Numbered from the stretch's first letter, positions 37,950 through 47,213 are shown. The stretch: DNA of 64,000 nt from Sulfurospirillum multivorans DSM 12446 (GCF_000568815.1 NZ_CP007201.1:2861654-2925653), one strand, 5' to 3'. Notes: generated from the sequence alone by a model not told the origin. Made by a program: numbers and translations.

Positions 37950-38842
37950 TGAGTACTTGTATTATTATTACAGATGAAGCACCTTTTAATGGTCTTATTA
38001 ATATTGCTAAACCTTTAGGCGAAATGAATGCTATTGTTGTTGGCTCTAAAGATCTAGCAAAAAAAGTAGCAATAAGTGGCGTTAGTTCAGTTTTGTTTCT
38101 AGAAGCATGTTTGCCTGAGGCAAAAGCTAATATTGTAGCAAAAGCTGTTCGAGAGCTTTCTCCTAAAATAGTCTTAACAAGTCCAACTTCTGGTGCAAGG
38201 GCAATCGCTGGTGCTATTGCAATTGCATTGGATGCCGTCATCATACAAGGGATTATAAATATATCTACAGAGAACGATACAGTAGTTGTTGAACAAATGG
38301 CTTTAAATGGACGTGTTTTAGACACTTTAACTAGTAAAAACCATATTGTAGGATTTTTTGCTGGTGAAGATATTGAACTTTCAGAGAATTCTCCTGTAGC
38401 AATAAATGCACTTGACGGTGATGGATATGCAATGGATATTAATATTTCAAGTGCAGGTTCTGAAACGTCTGGGTTAGCAGAAGCATCTCGTGTTGTATCC
38501 TTTGGACGAGGTATAAAAGCCAAAGAAGATATTGCTTTAATTAACTCTTTTGCTTCAGCAATAGGTGCTGAAGTTGGGTGTTCTATGCCAATCGCAGATG
38601 ATTTAAGTTGGCTGCCCAAAGAGTGCTATATTGGTCGTTCTGGTCAAACAACTTCACCAAGAGTTTATTTTGCTATAGGTATTTCAGGTGCCCCACAACA
38701 CTTAGAAGGTGTTCGTAGAGCTAAAGTTATTGTAGCGATTAATAATGATCCAGAAGCAAGGATTTTTCGTTCTGCTGACTATGGAATCGTTGGAGATCTA
38801 TATGAAATCATTCCAGCACTTAAAAAAGTGCTCAATTCATAA
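37949..38842 (+). CDS. etfA: Electron transfer flavoprotein alpha subunit
   Basis: This 297-residue FixB/EtfA carries a complete C-terminal FAD domain: GRSGQTTSPRVYFAIGISGA near 230, QHLEGVR, and IVAINNDPEARIFRSADYGI near 262. It pairs with EtfB to shuttle electrons between flavoenzymes. It overlaps etfB by one base (TAATG) and is 12 bases before the FAD reductase gene. In this cluster electrons would move between the FixC/FixX quinone arm and the FAD-dependent reductase. With etfB damaged, the chain is probably inactive. Confidence 0.9.
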   Translation: MSTCIIITDEAPFNGLINIAKPLGEMNAIVVGSKDLAKKVAISGVSSVLFLEACLPEAKANIVAKAVRELSPKIVLTSPTSGARAIAGAIAIALDAVIIQGIINISTENDTVVVEQMALNGRVLDTLTSKNHIVGFFAGEDIELSENSPVAINALDGDGYAMDINISSAGSETSGLAEASRVVSFGRGIKAKEDIALINSFASAIGAEVGCSMPIADDLSWLPKECYIGRSGQTTSPRVYFAIGISGAPQHLEGVRRAKVIVAINNDPEARIFRSADYGIVGDLYEIIPALKKVLNS

Positions 38843-38854
38843 AAGGAATAAAAA

Positions 38855-40327
38855 ATGAGTATTAAATTTGATGCAGAATATGATGTAGTAGTGATTGGTG
38901 GTGGCGGTTCAGGGCTTTCTGCTGCTGTCCAAGTTGCTAGAAATGGTAACACTTGTGCCGTTTTAGAAAAAGGGTCAACTACTGGAGGTAGTTCATCTTT
39001 TGCTGAAGGCCATGCCGCGTTTGAGTCTGATGAGCAAGAGAAAAGAGGTATTCATGTGAGTAAAACAGAAGCTTTTAATACTTATATGGATTATTCTCAT
39101 TGGAGAGCAGATCCTGCTTTAATTTCTCGTTTTGTAGAAAATGCTGCAACGACCATTGTAAAAATGCGTGATGAGATTGGTGCACATTATGAAAATGTTG
39201 AAATTACTGCACCTGATCAACCAGGTGAACTCGTTACGTGGCACTTACCAGAAGGTGAAGTGGCACGAGTTATTGAACTCTTAGAAGCAGATGCTATAAG
39301 ACGCGGCGTTGATTTATTTATGTCAACATCAGCAACAGAGGTTTTAAGAGAGAATGGAAAAATTATTGGTGTTAAAGCGATCGATGCCGATGGTCAAGAA
39401 GTCATATTAGGTGCAAAAGCTGTTATTGTTGGAACTGGAGGTTATGCAAATAACCCAGAGATGATGGATAAATACGCTAAATACAATATTGGTAAAGATC
39501 TAATCAATGTTGGAGCTGAAGGAAATACTGGTGATGGTATCAAAATGGTACTTGAAGCGGGTGGAATAGAAAACCCTAATATTGGTACACGTCTATTATT
39601 TCCTTTAATGCGAGACAAAACTATTACGAGCCATACTAATGCTGCAGGTTTCCAACCTTATTTTTGGGTTGATCAAACAGGTAAGCGTTTTGTAAATGAA
39701 ATAGTTGGCCTTAATTTTGGTCACGCAGGAGATGTAGTTGCATCTTTACCAGGAGCAATGTATTGGTCAATTCTTAGTAAAGAATCAATTGACCATTTAG
39801 TAAATATTGGGAATGATGTAGGCCTTGGTATCTATGTAAGAAATTATGAGAAATTAGTCAATTTATCAAATGAAATTGCAGCAGACGCTACTGATAAAGA
39901 TAGAACAAATGTATTATCTGCAGGTACTATTGAAGAACTTGCAACAAAAATGAAGATTGCCCCATCTATTTTAAGAGCAGAAGTTGATGAGTATAACAAT
40001 TATTGCGATGCTGGTGAAGATAAAAAATTCCACAAACGCGCTAAATATCTCCATACCATAAAAGAAGGCCCATTTTATGCCATTAAAATGGAAACTGGAA
40101 TTATGATTACAATGGGGGCTCTTCAAATCAATGAATATATGGAAGCTCTTAATTCAGATCATGAACCAATCTCTGGATTATATGTTGTTGGTTGTGATGC
40201 AGGTGGATTATATGGTGAATCTTATACATTGCCAATTCCTGGTTCAGCTAATGGATTTGCATTGACATCTGGGTGGTTAGCCGCAGATGATATTAGCGAA
40301 AAAATTAAATCTGGAAAGCTCAAGTAA
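38855..40327 (+). CDS. FAD-dependent ene-reductase-like flavoprotein (fumarate-reductase/KstD superfamily)
   Basis: This 490-residue cytosolic protein has the FAD_binding_2 fold: dinucleotide motif VVVIGGGGSGLSAAVQVA near 10, GGSSSFAEGHAAF near 46, and C-terminal FAD contact GESYTLPIPGSANGFALTSG near 454. There is no Tat signal and no heme or FMN domain. At 405-426 the block GPFYAIKMETGIMITMGALQ replaces the HHTMGG of fumarate reductases, so C4-dicarboxylates are unlikely substrates. Related ETF-linked enzymes reduce C=C bonds of unsaturated acids or steroids. The substrate here is unknown. Confidence 0.85.
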   Translation: MSIKFDAEYDVVVIGGGGSGLSAAVQVARNGNTCAVLEKGSTTGGSSSFAEGHAAFESDEQEKRGIHVSKTEAFNTYMDYSHWRADPALISRFVENAATTIVKMRDEIGAHYENVEITAPDQPGELVTWHLPEGEVARVIELLEADAIRRGVDLFMSTSATEVLRENGKIIGVKAIDADGQEVILGAKAVIVGTGGYANNPEMMDKYAKYNIGKDLINVGAEGNTGDGIKMVLEAGGIENPNIGTRLLFPLMRDKTITSHTNAAGFQPYFWVDQTGKRFVNEIVGLNFGHAGDVVASLPGAMYWSILSKESIDHLVNIGNDVGLGIYVRNYEKLVNLSNEIAADATDKDRTNVLSAGTIEELATKMKIAPSILRAEVDEYNNYCDAGEDKKFHKRAKYLHTIKEGPFYAIKMETGIMITMGALQINEYMEALNSDHEPISGLYVVGCDAGGLYGESYTLPIPGSANGFALTSGWLAADDISEKIKSGKLK

Positions 40328-40391
40328 GTTTCTTTATGAGTAAGGATAAAAGATATTCTTACTCATGTTAATTTCATAAAAGGTTAATAAT

Positions 40392-41687
40392 ATGGATGAA
40401 GAAATATTCGATGTCATTGTTGTTGGGGGCGGTATCGCTGGATTAGTAAGCGCATATCAACTTGCAAAATCAGGGCATGAAGTTGTATTGATTGAACGAG
40501 GAGTAGAAGCTGGCTCTAAAAATTTATCTGGAGGTGTTTTTTATTCTAGGATTATGGAAGAAATTTTTCCAGACTTTTTAAAAGAAGCACCCGTTGAACG
40601 TCATATCACACGTAATATAATCAGTTTTTTAAATCAAACATCAGCAGTAAATATAGATTATTGGGACCAACGCCTTGCAGACCCTATTAATGCAGTTTCA
40701 GTTTTACGAGTAAAATTAGATGCATGGCTATCAGGAAAATGCGAAGAAGCTGGAGTAATGATTATGCCAGGCGTTCGTGTTGACTCACTCCTAAAAGAAG
40801 GAGATCAATATGTTGGTGTTAAAGCTGGGGAAGATGAGTTACGGGCTAAAGTCATAATTTTAGCAGATGGAGTGAACTCATTTTTAGCACAAGATGAAGG
40901 TATCCGTCCAAAACAACTACCAAAATATTTAGCAGTTGGCGTCAAATCAGTTATTGGATTACCGCGCAAAGTGATAGAAGATCGTTTCCGTGTTCGTGGA
41001 AATGAGGGTGTCGCATATGCTATCGTTGGTGATTGTACCAAATCTGTAGCGGGTGGTGGATTTTTATACACAAATTCAGAATCCATTTCCATTGGAGTTG
41101 TTCTACAACTTGAGAGTATAGAAAAGAAAGGGCTAACTTCTACAGTTATCTTTGATCAATTTTTAGAACATCCCGCTATTGCACCTCTAATTGCTGATGG
41201 TGAGCTGTTAGAATATGGTTGCCATTTAACAATGGAAGATGGCCCTGCTATGGTTGCTCAAGAGGTCTCACGACCTGGACTACTTATTGTTGGTGATGCT
41301 GCTGGATTTACAGTGAATACTGGATTAACCATCAGAGGAATGGACTTTGCTGCTGGTTCAGCGCTAGCTGTTGCTAAAACAATTGATAATGCTCTTAAAA
41401 ATAAAGATTTTTCTCAAAGTGCCATGAATATGTATCGAATGGAACTTGATAGTCATTGGGTCGGGCAAGATATGAAAACATATAAAAATGCTCCAGCTTT
41501 TTTTGAAACATCAAGATTATATGGTGATTACGGGCAATTATTAGCCGATATTTTCTATAGAATTTTTCATCATGATCTAACACCAAGAAAACGTTTAACA
41601 TCAGTAGTATTAGGTGCTTTTAAAGCCTCTAGCCTTAAAGTAACAAATCTTATACGAGATGCTTTCTTTGGCTTAAAATCTTTATAA
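40392..41687 (+). CDS. fixC: FixC-type ETF:quinone oxidoreductase flavoprotein
   Basis: This 431-residue FAD protein starts with the Rossmann motif VIVVGGGIAGLVSAYQLA near 9-26, continues NLSGGVFYSRI near 50, and carries GLLIVGDAAGFTVNTGLTIRGMDFA near 295. Length is normal for FixC. It links electron transfer flavoprotein to the quinone pool together with FixX, the next gene. The 64-base gap before it may hold a weak promoter. It appears intact. Confidence 0.9.
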   Translation: MDEEIFDVIVVGGGIAGLVSAYQLAKSGHEVVLIERGVEAGSKNLSGGVFYSRIMEEIFPDFLKEAPVERHITRNIISFLNQTSAVNIDYWDQRLADPINAVSVLRVKLDAWLSGKCEEAGVMIMPGVRVDSLLKEGDQYVGVKAGEDELRAKVIILADGVNSFLAQDEGIRPKQLPKYLAVGVKSVIGLPRKVIEDRFRVRGNEGVAYAIVGDCTKSVAGGGFLYTNSESISIGVVLQLESIEKKGLTSTVIFDQFLEHPAIAPLIADGELLEYGCHLTMEDGPAMVAQEVSRPGLLIVGDAAGFTVNTGLTIRGMDFAAGSALAVAKTIDNALKNKDFSQSAMNMYRMELDSHWVGQDMKTYKNAPAFFETSRLYGDYGQLLADIFYRIFHHDLTPRKRLTSVVLGAFKASSLKVTNLIRDAFFGLKSL

Positions 41688-41699
41688 AGGAGATTAACT

Positions 41700-41990
41700 A
41701 TGGCAAATTTTGGATCTATTGTTGAACGATTAAATGGTAACATTTATCACTTAGATGAAGAAGAATCACACATTGAAGTGAATCAAGAAATTGCAAAAAA
41801 AATGGGTGTAGGTAAACTTTTTGTACGTATTTGCCCAGCTCATGTATACAGTGAAGAAACAGATGGATCTATTGGTGTCTCTTACGCAGCATGTCTTGAA
41901 TGCGGTACATGCCTGGCTGTCGCTACTCCTGGTTCATTGAAATGGCATTATCCTAAAGGTGGATGTGGCATCGCTTTTAGAGAAGGTTAA
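41700..41990 (+). CDS. fixX: FixX-type ferredoxin
   Basis: This 96-residue ferredoxin-like protein has cysteines in RICPAHVY near 44, AACLECGTC near 63-72 and GGCGIAF near 90, the pattern of FixX proteins that carry one [4Fe-4S] cluster. It acts with FixC between ETF and quinone. It is the last gene of the operon; its end is followed within 15 bases by the left arm of the 86-bp inverted repeat. Confidence 0.9.
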   Translation: MANFGSIVERLNGNIYHLDEEESHIEVNQEIAKKMGVGKLFVRICPAHVYSEETDGSIGVSYAACLECGTCLAVATPGSLKWHYPKGGCGIAFREG

Positions 41991-42002
41991 ATATATAGAG
42001 TC

Positions 42003-42088
42003 AAATGAAATGCAGTTTTAGTCACTTTCCCATTCAATTAAAGACTAGAATGCAAATTTTAATTTAAAAATCTATACAGAATTTTGCA
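42003..42088 (+). repeat. 86-bp perfect inverted repeat, left arm
   Basis: It is identical to the complement of 42446-42531 over all 86 bases. It runs on into TTGCACTTCGTCTGACA, which resembles the IS21 end in this window (GCACTTCGTTTGACA). Probably the end of a decayed transposon or a MITE-like element. Confidence 0.85.
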
Positions 42089-42110
42089 CTTCGTCTGACA
42101 AGAGGCTTAA

Positions 42111-42194
42111 AGCCATGAGCTTCATTATCCTAAAGAGGTGATTAGCAAGATTGCATTTGAGGCGTATAAGATCTTTGAAAAGAAAAAGGGTTAA
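42111..42194 (+). other. C-terminal gene remnant between the inverted repeats
   Basis: A 27-codon open stretch, SHELHYPKEVISKIAFEAYK and on to a lysine-rich end and stop, lies inside the 86-bp arms with no start or ribosome-binding site. It looks like the tail of a lost gene. The remaining DNA to 42445 shows only broken frames. Confidence 0.35.
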
Positions 42195-42445
42195 TCATGA
42201 TGGTACAATGAATCACTTTGCAATGAAACAATCCCCATATGGAGGGATAAATCCATACGGGGGACACTGTATTGGTGTAAGATTTAGAGAATATAGGTTT
42301 TAAGTACTTTGAAGCGATTCTAGGGCGTGTAAGATTTGTCCTCACAGGTGTTATACTATCTATAAACTACCTCTATCAGTATCAACACTCGAGGGTTTAA
42401 AAAAGAGTGGCTTTATCATCCTAGAGCACTATCTATTAGACAGAA

Positions 42446-42531
42446 TGCAAAATTCTGTATAGATTTTTAAATTAAAATTTGCATTCTAGTCTTTAATTGA
42501 ATGGGAAAGTGACTAAAACTGCATTTCATTT
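42446..42531 (-). repeat. 86-bp perfect inverted repeat, right arm
   Basis: Exact complement of 42003-42088, separated by 357 bases. Perfect identity in an otherwise decayed stretch implies recent duplication or gene conversion, and the arms could form a very large cruciform. Confidence 0.85.
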
Positions 42532-42672
42532 TACAACATCCTATGAGGATAAACTTTTTAGTATCGTCAAATATTGGTTGCCACATATAAAAATTTCACA
42601 TCCTATAGAGTTGCAAACTAAGTTCGAGAATATTTACAAGCCTACTTGTTGAGCAATAAGATATAAATATAC

Positions 42673-43800
42673 TTATAGAACAATTTTATAGCTAATATTC
42701 CGCCCAGCCGTACCCTCAATCTGCTCTATACACCCGAACTCTAGCAATTCTGAAATATCTCGTGATGCTGTTGTTGAAGCAGTATCGGCAATACTCATGT
42801 ATTTCTTCTTACTCAAATTCCCTTTGAAATTCTCTATGCCAATATCTAAAATAAAGTTCAACACTTTGATCTGTCTAGCATTGAGTGGTTGATCTCTATG
42901 TTTATCCCAAAACTTCGTTTTAAAGACAATGTGATTAAGCTTTCCTTTGGCATCGAGGAGTGCTTGATAGAGGGTATTTAAAAACCATTCACACCATAGT
43001 GTAATATCCAATGGGTTTTCTTCTTTGTGAATATAAACCGTTGTATTTTCAAGTGCAGAATAGTAAGCTTTTTTATTCTCATTAATTGTACTTGACATCG
43101 AGTAAAGCCGTGAGATTTTAGAGTTTTCAATGCTGGAAAGCACTAAATCTGTAATGGCTCGTGTGATCTTTCCATTGCCATCATCAAAGGGGTGAACAAT
43201 AACAAACCAAAGATGAGCAATACATGCTTTTATAAGGCTTAGTTTTTCAGTATTGAACCAATCTAAAAAGTGTTGCATCTCTTTTTCTAAATCTTTTCGT
43301 GGTGGTGCTTCATAATAGACAACTTCTTTTCCGATATGTCCACCTACAATTTGCATGGTATCTTCACCCCTAAAGGTTGCTATATTTATCTTACGTAACC
43401 CACTATACCCTTTAGGAAACAATGCATTATGCCAACCAAAGAGCCTCTCTAGTGTTAAATCTTTATCATAGTTGGTATTGGCATCAATGAGGATTGAAAC
43501 TAAATTATCTGTTGAATCAATAATCTTCTTATCATCAATATTTTGAAATCCAAATTTCTTAGCAATAGAGGCTTTAACACTATCACGATTGAGTATTTCT
43601 CCCTCAATAGCAGAAGTGCTCAATGTTTCATTGAGCAACGCATCGCATTGTCTTTGATGAATGGTATCTTGGCTTAATGTTTGTGAAAGTGCTAGGAGAT
43701 AGCCTTGTTCCATTGATATTTTTTGAAGTAAATGCTCTAGCTTTTCAAATTGATAGGTAAAATGTGGATAATTTTCATATTGCCAGATCCATCGTTTCAT
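42673..43800 (-). CDS. Fic-domain protein with N-terminal inhibitory helix and C-terminal winged helix
   Basis: This 375-residue protein of the Fic/DOC family has an N-terminal DUF4172-like region (MKRWIWQYENYPHFTYQFEK), the inhibitory motif TSAIEG at 62-67 (pattern S/T-xxx-E-G), and the active-site loop HPFDDGNGKITR at 203-214, with K in place of the usual first R. A winged-helix-like end (ISELLEFGCIEQI) completes it. Fic proteins transfer AMP to proteins; the in-cis inhibitory helix makes a separate antitoxin unnecessary. The gene stands alone in the island. Role in defence or regulation is unproven. Confidence 0.88.
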   Translation of the reverse strand: MKRWIWQYENYPHFTYQFEKLEHLLQKISMEQGYLLALSQTLSQDTIHQRQCDALLNETLSTSAIEGEILNRDSVKASIAKKFGFQNIDDKKIIDSTDNLVSILIDANTNYDKDLTLERLFGWHNALFPKGYSGLRKINIATFRGEDTMQIVGGHIGKEVVYYEAPPRKDLEKEMQHFLDWFNTEKLSLIKACIAHLWFVIVHPFDDGNGKITRAITDLVLSSIENSKISRLYSMSSTINENKKAYYSALENTTVYIHKEENPLDITLWCEWFLNTLYQALLDAKGKLNHIVFKTKFWDKHRDQPLNARQIKVLNFILDIGIENFKGNLSKKKYMSIADTASTTASRDISELLEFGCIEQIEGTAGRNISYKIVL

Positions 43801-44111
43801 AGTTGTGTTCCAAAGCGGTTTGATTAGATAGCATAATCATACCATAAATGGTGCGATAAATTTTATGAATAGTTTCAAATGATAAAGTTACTTCCACCCT
43901 ATCCCTTTCATTTTTTTTCTTTGAACAAATTTATAATCTCATACAACTCCTCATTAATCTTATACTAGACGAATAGCAATTCTAGCCATACCCGATATTC
44001 CAAAAGCCTAAATATAGAGTGGACTTAAAATATATATATCTGCGCTTCATTTGGTATCTAGGTATTATACAAGGTGAATTTTCCAATTTTTAAGCCTTCT
44101 AAACCTCAAGA

Positions 44112-44132
44112 AATATAGAATTTTCCTATATT
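44112..44132 (-). terminator. Possible terminator after integrase gene
   Basis: AATATAG and CTATATT form a 7-bp stem, with TTCTT downstream on the minus strand, seven bases past the integrase stop. The rest of the 338-base gap to the Fic gene is AT-rich and shows no gene. It contains GCGCTTCATTTGGTA (near 44043), vaguely like an IS21 end. Confidence 0.4.
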
Positions 44133-44138
44133 CATATG

Positions 44139-45275
44139 CTACTTCTTGTCTGAATTAGAAGTATTTTTGACAACACTTAATAAATTGGCAACCATATCAG
44201 TGTCAACATTGGCATATCTCATTGTAGTTTGAATAGACCTATGTCCTAACGTTTTAGAAATTATGTGCAGTGGTAATTGTGCTTTTGAGGCACGATATCC
44301 TATAAGATGTCGCATATCATGCAAACGCATTTTCTCTGCACCCACAGTTTTTTTAATTTTTTCCCAAATTGTTCGAATATCTTTGCGATGTTCACCTTGC
44401 TCACTTGGGAAAATATATCCACTTGTTTGGGGACCTAATTCTTGAAGCGCAATAGCAATATCTTCAGTTAAAGGATAACTAAAACTTTTGTCTGCTTTTG
44501 TAATAGTGTCAGGTGTAGCATAAATTTTATTTTCAAAATCAATATACTCCCAACACATTTTTAATGTTTCGCCTCGTCTTCGGCCATTAATTAAAAATGC
44601 AAAAATTGCTTTATTTACAGGTGAAAGGTTTTGAATAACATCATAAAGCTTTAAAGCTTTTTCATCCGACAAAGCAAAATAAACTTGATTATCATATTTT
44701 TGAATTTCAATATCTTTTGCTGGGTTTTCTTTAATATATTTACGTTTGATTGCATAATTAAAAACCGCGCTAAGAATTTGTTTTGCCGTATGCGCTGTAC
44801 GAGGTTTATCTACACTTCTAAGAATGTCATTATAAAGAGTTTGAAGATAACCAACTTCAATTTCGTCGATTGATTTATCAAATAATACTACTAAATGTTT
44901 ATTAACATATGTCTTTCTAACATACTTCCATTTTGAGGAAACAATAGTTTCCTTGTCAACTTCATCAAATAACTCTTTAAAGGTCATTTTTAGCGGTCTG
45001 ATGGATTTAAAACTTTTTTCTATTTGAACAGTATCTCTTTTAGCTTGTAACTCATCACAAACTCGTTTCATTGTATGTCTAGCATCTGCAATATGTATTT
45101 GTTCTAACTTGAGTTTTTTACCCTCATAAAATTTTAAAACTATTGTATACGGTGGTTTGACTTTTTTTTGAAGTTCACTTGTCGTTACAATCGAGCAATC
45201 AAATAACGTTTTATCATTTTTAAAATATATTCCTGTATAGTTTTCAATCTTGATTAGTTTATCTTTTAATGACAT
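44139..45275 (-). CDS. int: Tyrosine recombinase (island integrase)
   Basis: This 378-residue phage-type integrase has an N-terminal arm-binding region, a SAM-like core-binding domain near 97-185, and a catalytic domain with R233 (NGRRRGETLKM), H319-R322 (LHDMRH), H345 (LGHRSIQT) and nucleophile Y354 (TMRYANV). All catalytic residues are present, so it may be active. It starts 138 bases from attR and near the GGTGACG tandem. It would recombine the two tRNA-Leu half sites. Confidence 0.93.
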   Translation of the reverse strand: MSLKDKLIKIENYTGIYFKNDKTLFDCSIVTTSELQKKVKPPYTIVLKFYEGKKLKLEQIHIADARHTMKRVCDELQAKRDTVQIEKSFKSIRPLKMTFKELFDEVDKETIVSSKWKYVRKTYVNKHLVVLFDKSIDEIEVGYLQTLYNDILRSVDKPRTAHTAKQILSAVFNYAIKRKYIKENPAKDIEIQKYDNQVYFALSDEKALKLYDVIQNLSPVNKAIFAFLINGRRRGETLKMCWEYIDFENKIYATPDTITKADKSFSYPLTEDIAIALQELGPQTSGYIFPSEQGEHRKDIRTIWEKIKKTVGAEKMRLHDMRHLIGYRASKAQLPLHIISKTLGHRSIQTTMRYANVDTDMVANLLSVVKNTSNSDKK

Positions 45276-45287
45276 TAATCTCCATTG

Positions 45288-45307
45288 GGTGACGGTATAG
45301 GTGACGG
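45288..45307. promoter_or_regulatory. Tandem GGTGACGG motif near attR
   Basis: GGTGACGG-N4-GGTGACGG (12-base period) lies just upstream of the integrase ATG and 105 bases inside attR. It mirrors the motif at 29855-29874 in the same orientation. Confidence 0.6.
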
Positions 45308-45412
45308 CTATTATATCATAATGATATAAAATAATATTAATACAAAAGTATTTAAATGCCTATTTTTAGGCGTTAATCGCCACTACAATGGATAGTATTA
45401 GTGCCATAAATA

Positions 45413-45495
45413 AGACTTAGGATCTGGTACCGCAAGGTATGGAAGTTCGAGTCTTCTTATCCGCACCATCCATATTTTAGGGACTTTCAAATAAA
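45413..45495 (+). repeat. attR: tRNA-Leu 3'-half repeat
   Basis: It repeats 29748-29830 with 7 mismatches, lacks the tRNA 5' half and so is not a gene. Mismatches fall in the variable arm, T-stem and terminator, which suggests either an old insertion or an island that brought a diverged tRNA end. Confidence 0.88.
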
Positions 45496-45569
45496 CTTTT
45501 CAACTTCTTTTTACTACTGTTAAAAAACTCAGGGTGCGGCTTAAGAATTTATTTCGATAAAAAATTCTT

Positions 45570-45597
45570 AATGCAGTCATACTATGATCACTGCATT
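45570..45597 (-). terminator. Terminator after second porin
   Basis: AATGCAGT and ACTGCATT form an 8-bp stem, followed on the minus strand by AAGAATTTTTT, 20 bases after the porin stop. Confidence 0.75.
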
Positions 45598-45617
45598 AAG
45601 AGAGAAATCGTTACGAT

Positions 45618-46859
45618 TTAGAATTTATAATTCGCTTTGAACCAAAAATCGTGTCCATCAGCATCTTTTCCCCAATCTTGATACATAATATCTGTCGATA
45701 ATCCTTTAAGGGCGCCTACAAAGGTATATGTCGTATAAATATCGGTATAGGCATACTCTTTATCATTTGCATTATCCTCAACTCCGGTGTATCTTGCCCC
45801 CAATTTGAAATTAATGTTTTTAAATAAATAGTTTGCATCAACAGAATAGGCATCCGTATCTTTGGTAAAGGTGCCTGGTTTATTTTGTAATCCCTTGGCA
45901 AACACCGTTTGGGTGCCACCACCAAGACCACCGCCCATTGAATTACCTTTGATATCACCATCTTTGGTAATGGTAGTATACGCAACGTAGGTATTAAAAT
46001 CACCATACCCTAAACTGGCTTTTGCACCGTACATTTTGCCGTCTTCTTCATTCAACTTTTCAGTTACTTTATACTCATGGTTCAAAGCAAGACCATATCG
46101 ATATTCACCCAATGTATTGGCATAAGCAGCTTCTAGATAATAAAAATCACCTACGCCTGTAGCTGTATTATTACCATTAATGCCTAACCACTGCGCTGTC
46201 AATGTTGTATTGGAAAGCGATTTATTGATAGCAAGGAGTGTATAGGCATAGGAACCAAGAGCGGAATCAAGATTTTGAAAATCCGCAATATTTCCCGCAA
46301 AATCTGTTCTATCTTGATATTTTGTAATAACACCTGCAACGATAGTTGTTTGAGGAAGATCGGTATTGGTAAGCATAGCCCCTTCAAAGGATTGCAAAAT
46401 AATACGTGAAGGGCTACCTGCAACTAAAGGAGTGTTAATAAATTGGCGACCCACTTTAACAGATGTCTTATCAAGTGTATACTCTATATAGGCTTCTGAT
46501 AATACTGTGCCAGAACCATACATCTCATTTTTAAAATCATCTTTTGCCGTACCCGCAGTGCCAATAGCACCATCAGCAAAAGGCGAACTGCTTGATTGCA
46601 TCGTCGCACCCAATTTAAAGCCGTAGAAGGCATCCGTATTATAATGAAGCATAATACCTGTTGTGAAAATGTCAGAATTAATTTTTTCGGTTGCGGCAGT
46701 ACTTAAATTTGGCGAACCTTCTCTGTCAAAATAGTACGCCTTAATCTCTCCATTAATCTTTCCATTTTTAAAAGCATCCGCCAGTGTATCTGCTGCAAAT
46801 GAGCTAGTGGTTAAACCAGCAACAACGATCGTTACCAAACTAAGTTTAGCTAATTTCAT
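45618..46859 (-). CDS. Outer-membrane porin (Campylobacter MOMP/OprD-like), second copy
   Basis: This 413-residue precursor has signal peptide MKLAKLSLVTIVVAGLTTSS ending FAA, mature start DTLADAFKNGKINGEIKAYY, many amphipathic strands and a terminal WFKANYKF. It is of the same family as the island porin (shared VGRQFINTPLVAG and SLSNTTLTAQWLGINGN-type blocks) but clearly diverged. It lies outside attR. Its upstream region, from about 47.0 to 47.4 kb, is a duplicate of the promoter of the molybdoenzyme operon, so it may be expressed under the same conditions. Confidence 0.9.
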   Translation of the reverse strand: MKLAKLSLVTIVVAGLTTSSFAADTLADAFKNGKINGEIKAYYFDREGSPNLSTAATEKINSDIFTTGIMLHYNTDAFYGFKLGATMQSSSSPFADGAIGTAGTAKDDFKNEMYGSGTVLSEAYIEYTLDKTSVKVGRQFINTPLVAGSPSRIILQSFEGAMLTNTDLPQTTIVAGVITKYQDRTDFAGNIADFQNLDSALGSYAYTLLAINKSLSNTTLTAQWLGINGNNTATGVGDFYYLEAAYANTLGEYRYGLALNHEYKVTEKLNEEDGKMYGAKASLGYGDFNTYVAYTTITKDGDIKGNSMGGGLGGGTQTVFAKGLQNKPGTFTKDTDAYSVDANYLFKNINFKLGARYTGVEDNANDKEYAYTDIYTTYTFVGALKGLSTDIMYQDWGKDADGHDFWFKANYKF

Positions 46860-47001
46860 ATTATCTCCTTAAAAAACCTTTTAGAAGAACAAGGTAAACA
46901 TATTAAGATCCTTATTCATCACCGTTGTTAAAATTACCCGCTTAAGATACAAAATGGAATAGCAACACACTAAATATTGCCAAACTAAAACTATACGCTA
47001 C

Positions 47002-47046
47002 TTACATCTCAACCGTTTGTAACGAGATTTTTTCAGTCATATCCAT
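47002..47046 (-). pseudogene. Truncated copy of the molybdoenzyme-operon leader gene
   Basis: A 14-residue frame (MDMTEKISLQTVEM, then stop) matches the start of the leader protein at 55517-56131 (MDRTQKVSLQSLEEAM). Its position relative to the duplicated promoter is the same (138 versus 136 bases). It is the broken end of the duplicated segment. Confidence 0.75.
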
Positions 47047-47183
47047 TTTTGAATCCTTCCTCTGTGAAATCCAAATTCACGCTTTTCCTATCGTTACCCA
47101 AGAATCCCATGACCATAAGATTCTTTTACAAACAGATATAATAATGATTTATTTCTGTTTAGATTTATCGATTCATCTGTATC

Positions 47184-47213
47184 ATTATAAGATTCATTGC
47201 CACCTTTTATCAA
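47184..47213 (-). promoter_or_regulatory. Duplicated sigma70 promoter facing the second porin
   Basis: Read leftward: TTGATA (47208-47213), 18-base spacer, TATAAT (47184-47189). The spacer AAAGGTGGCAATGAATCT is nearly identical to the right copy. Downstream ATCTGT/ACAGAT motifs at 47175, 47153 (TTCTGT) and 47132 are kept. The porin ATG lies 325 bases downstream. Confidence 0.7.

Noticed and set aside
45413-45495. A sixth tRNA gene at the right island end
   Set aside because: Only the 3' half of tRNA-Leu is present, with no acceptor 5' strand or D-arm, so it is an att repeat.
45716-46006. 96- and 74-residue frames within the second porin gene
   Set aside because: They are alternate frames of the porin, whose signal peptide and terminal phenylalanine identify the true frame.
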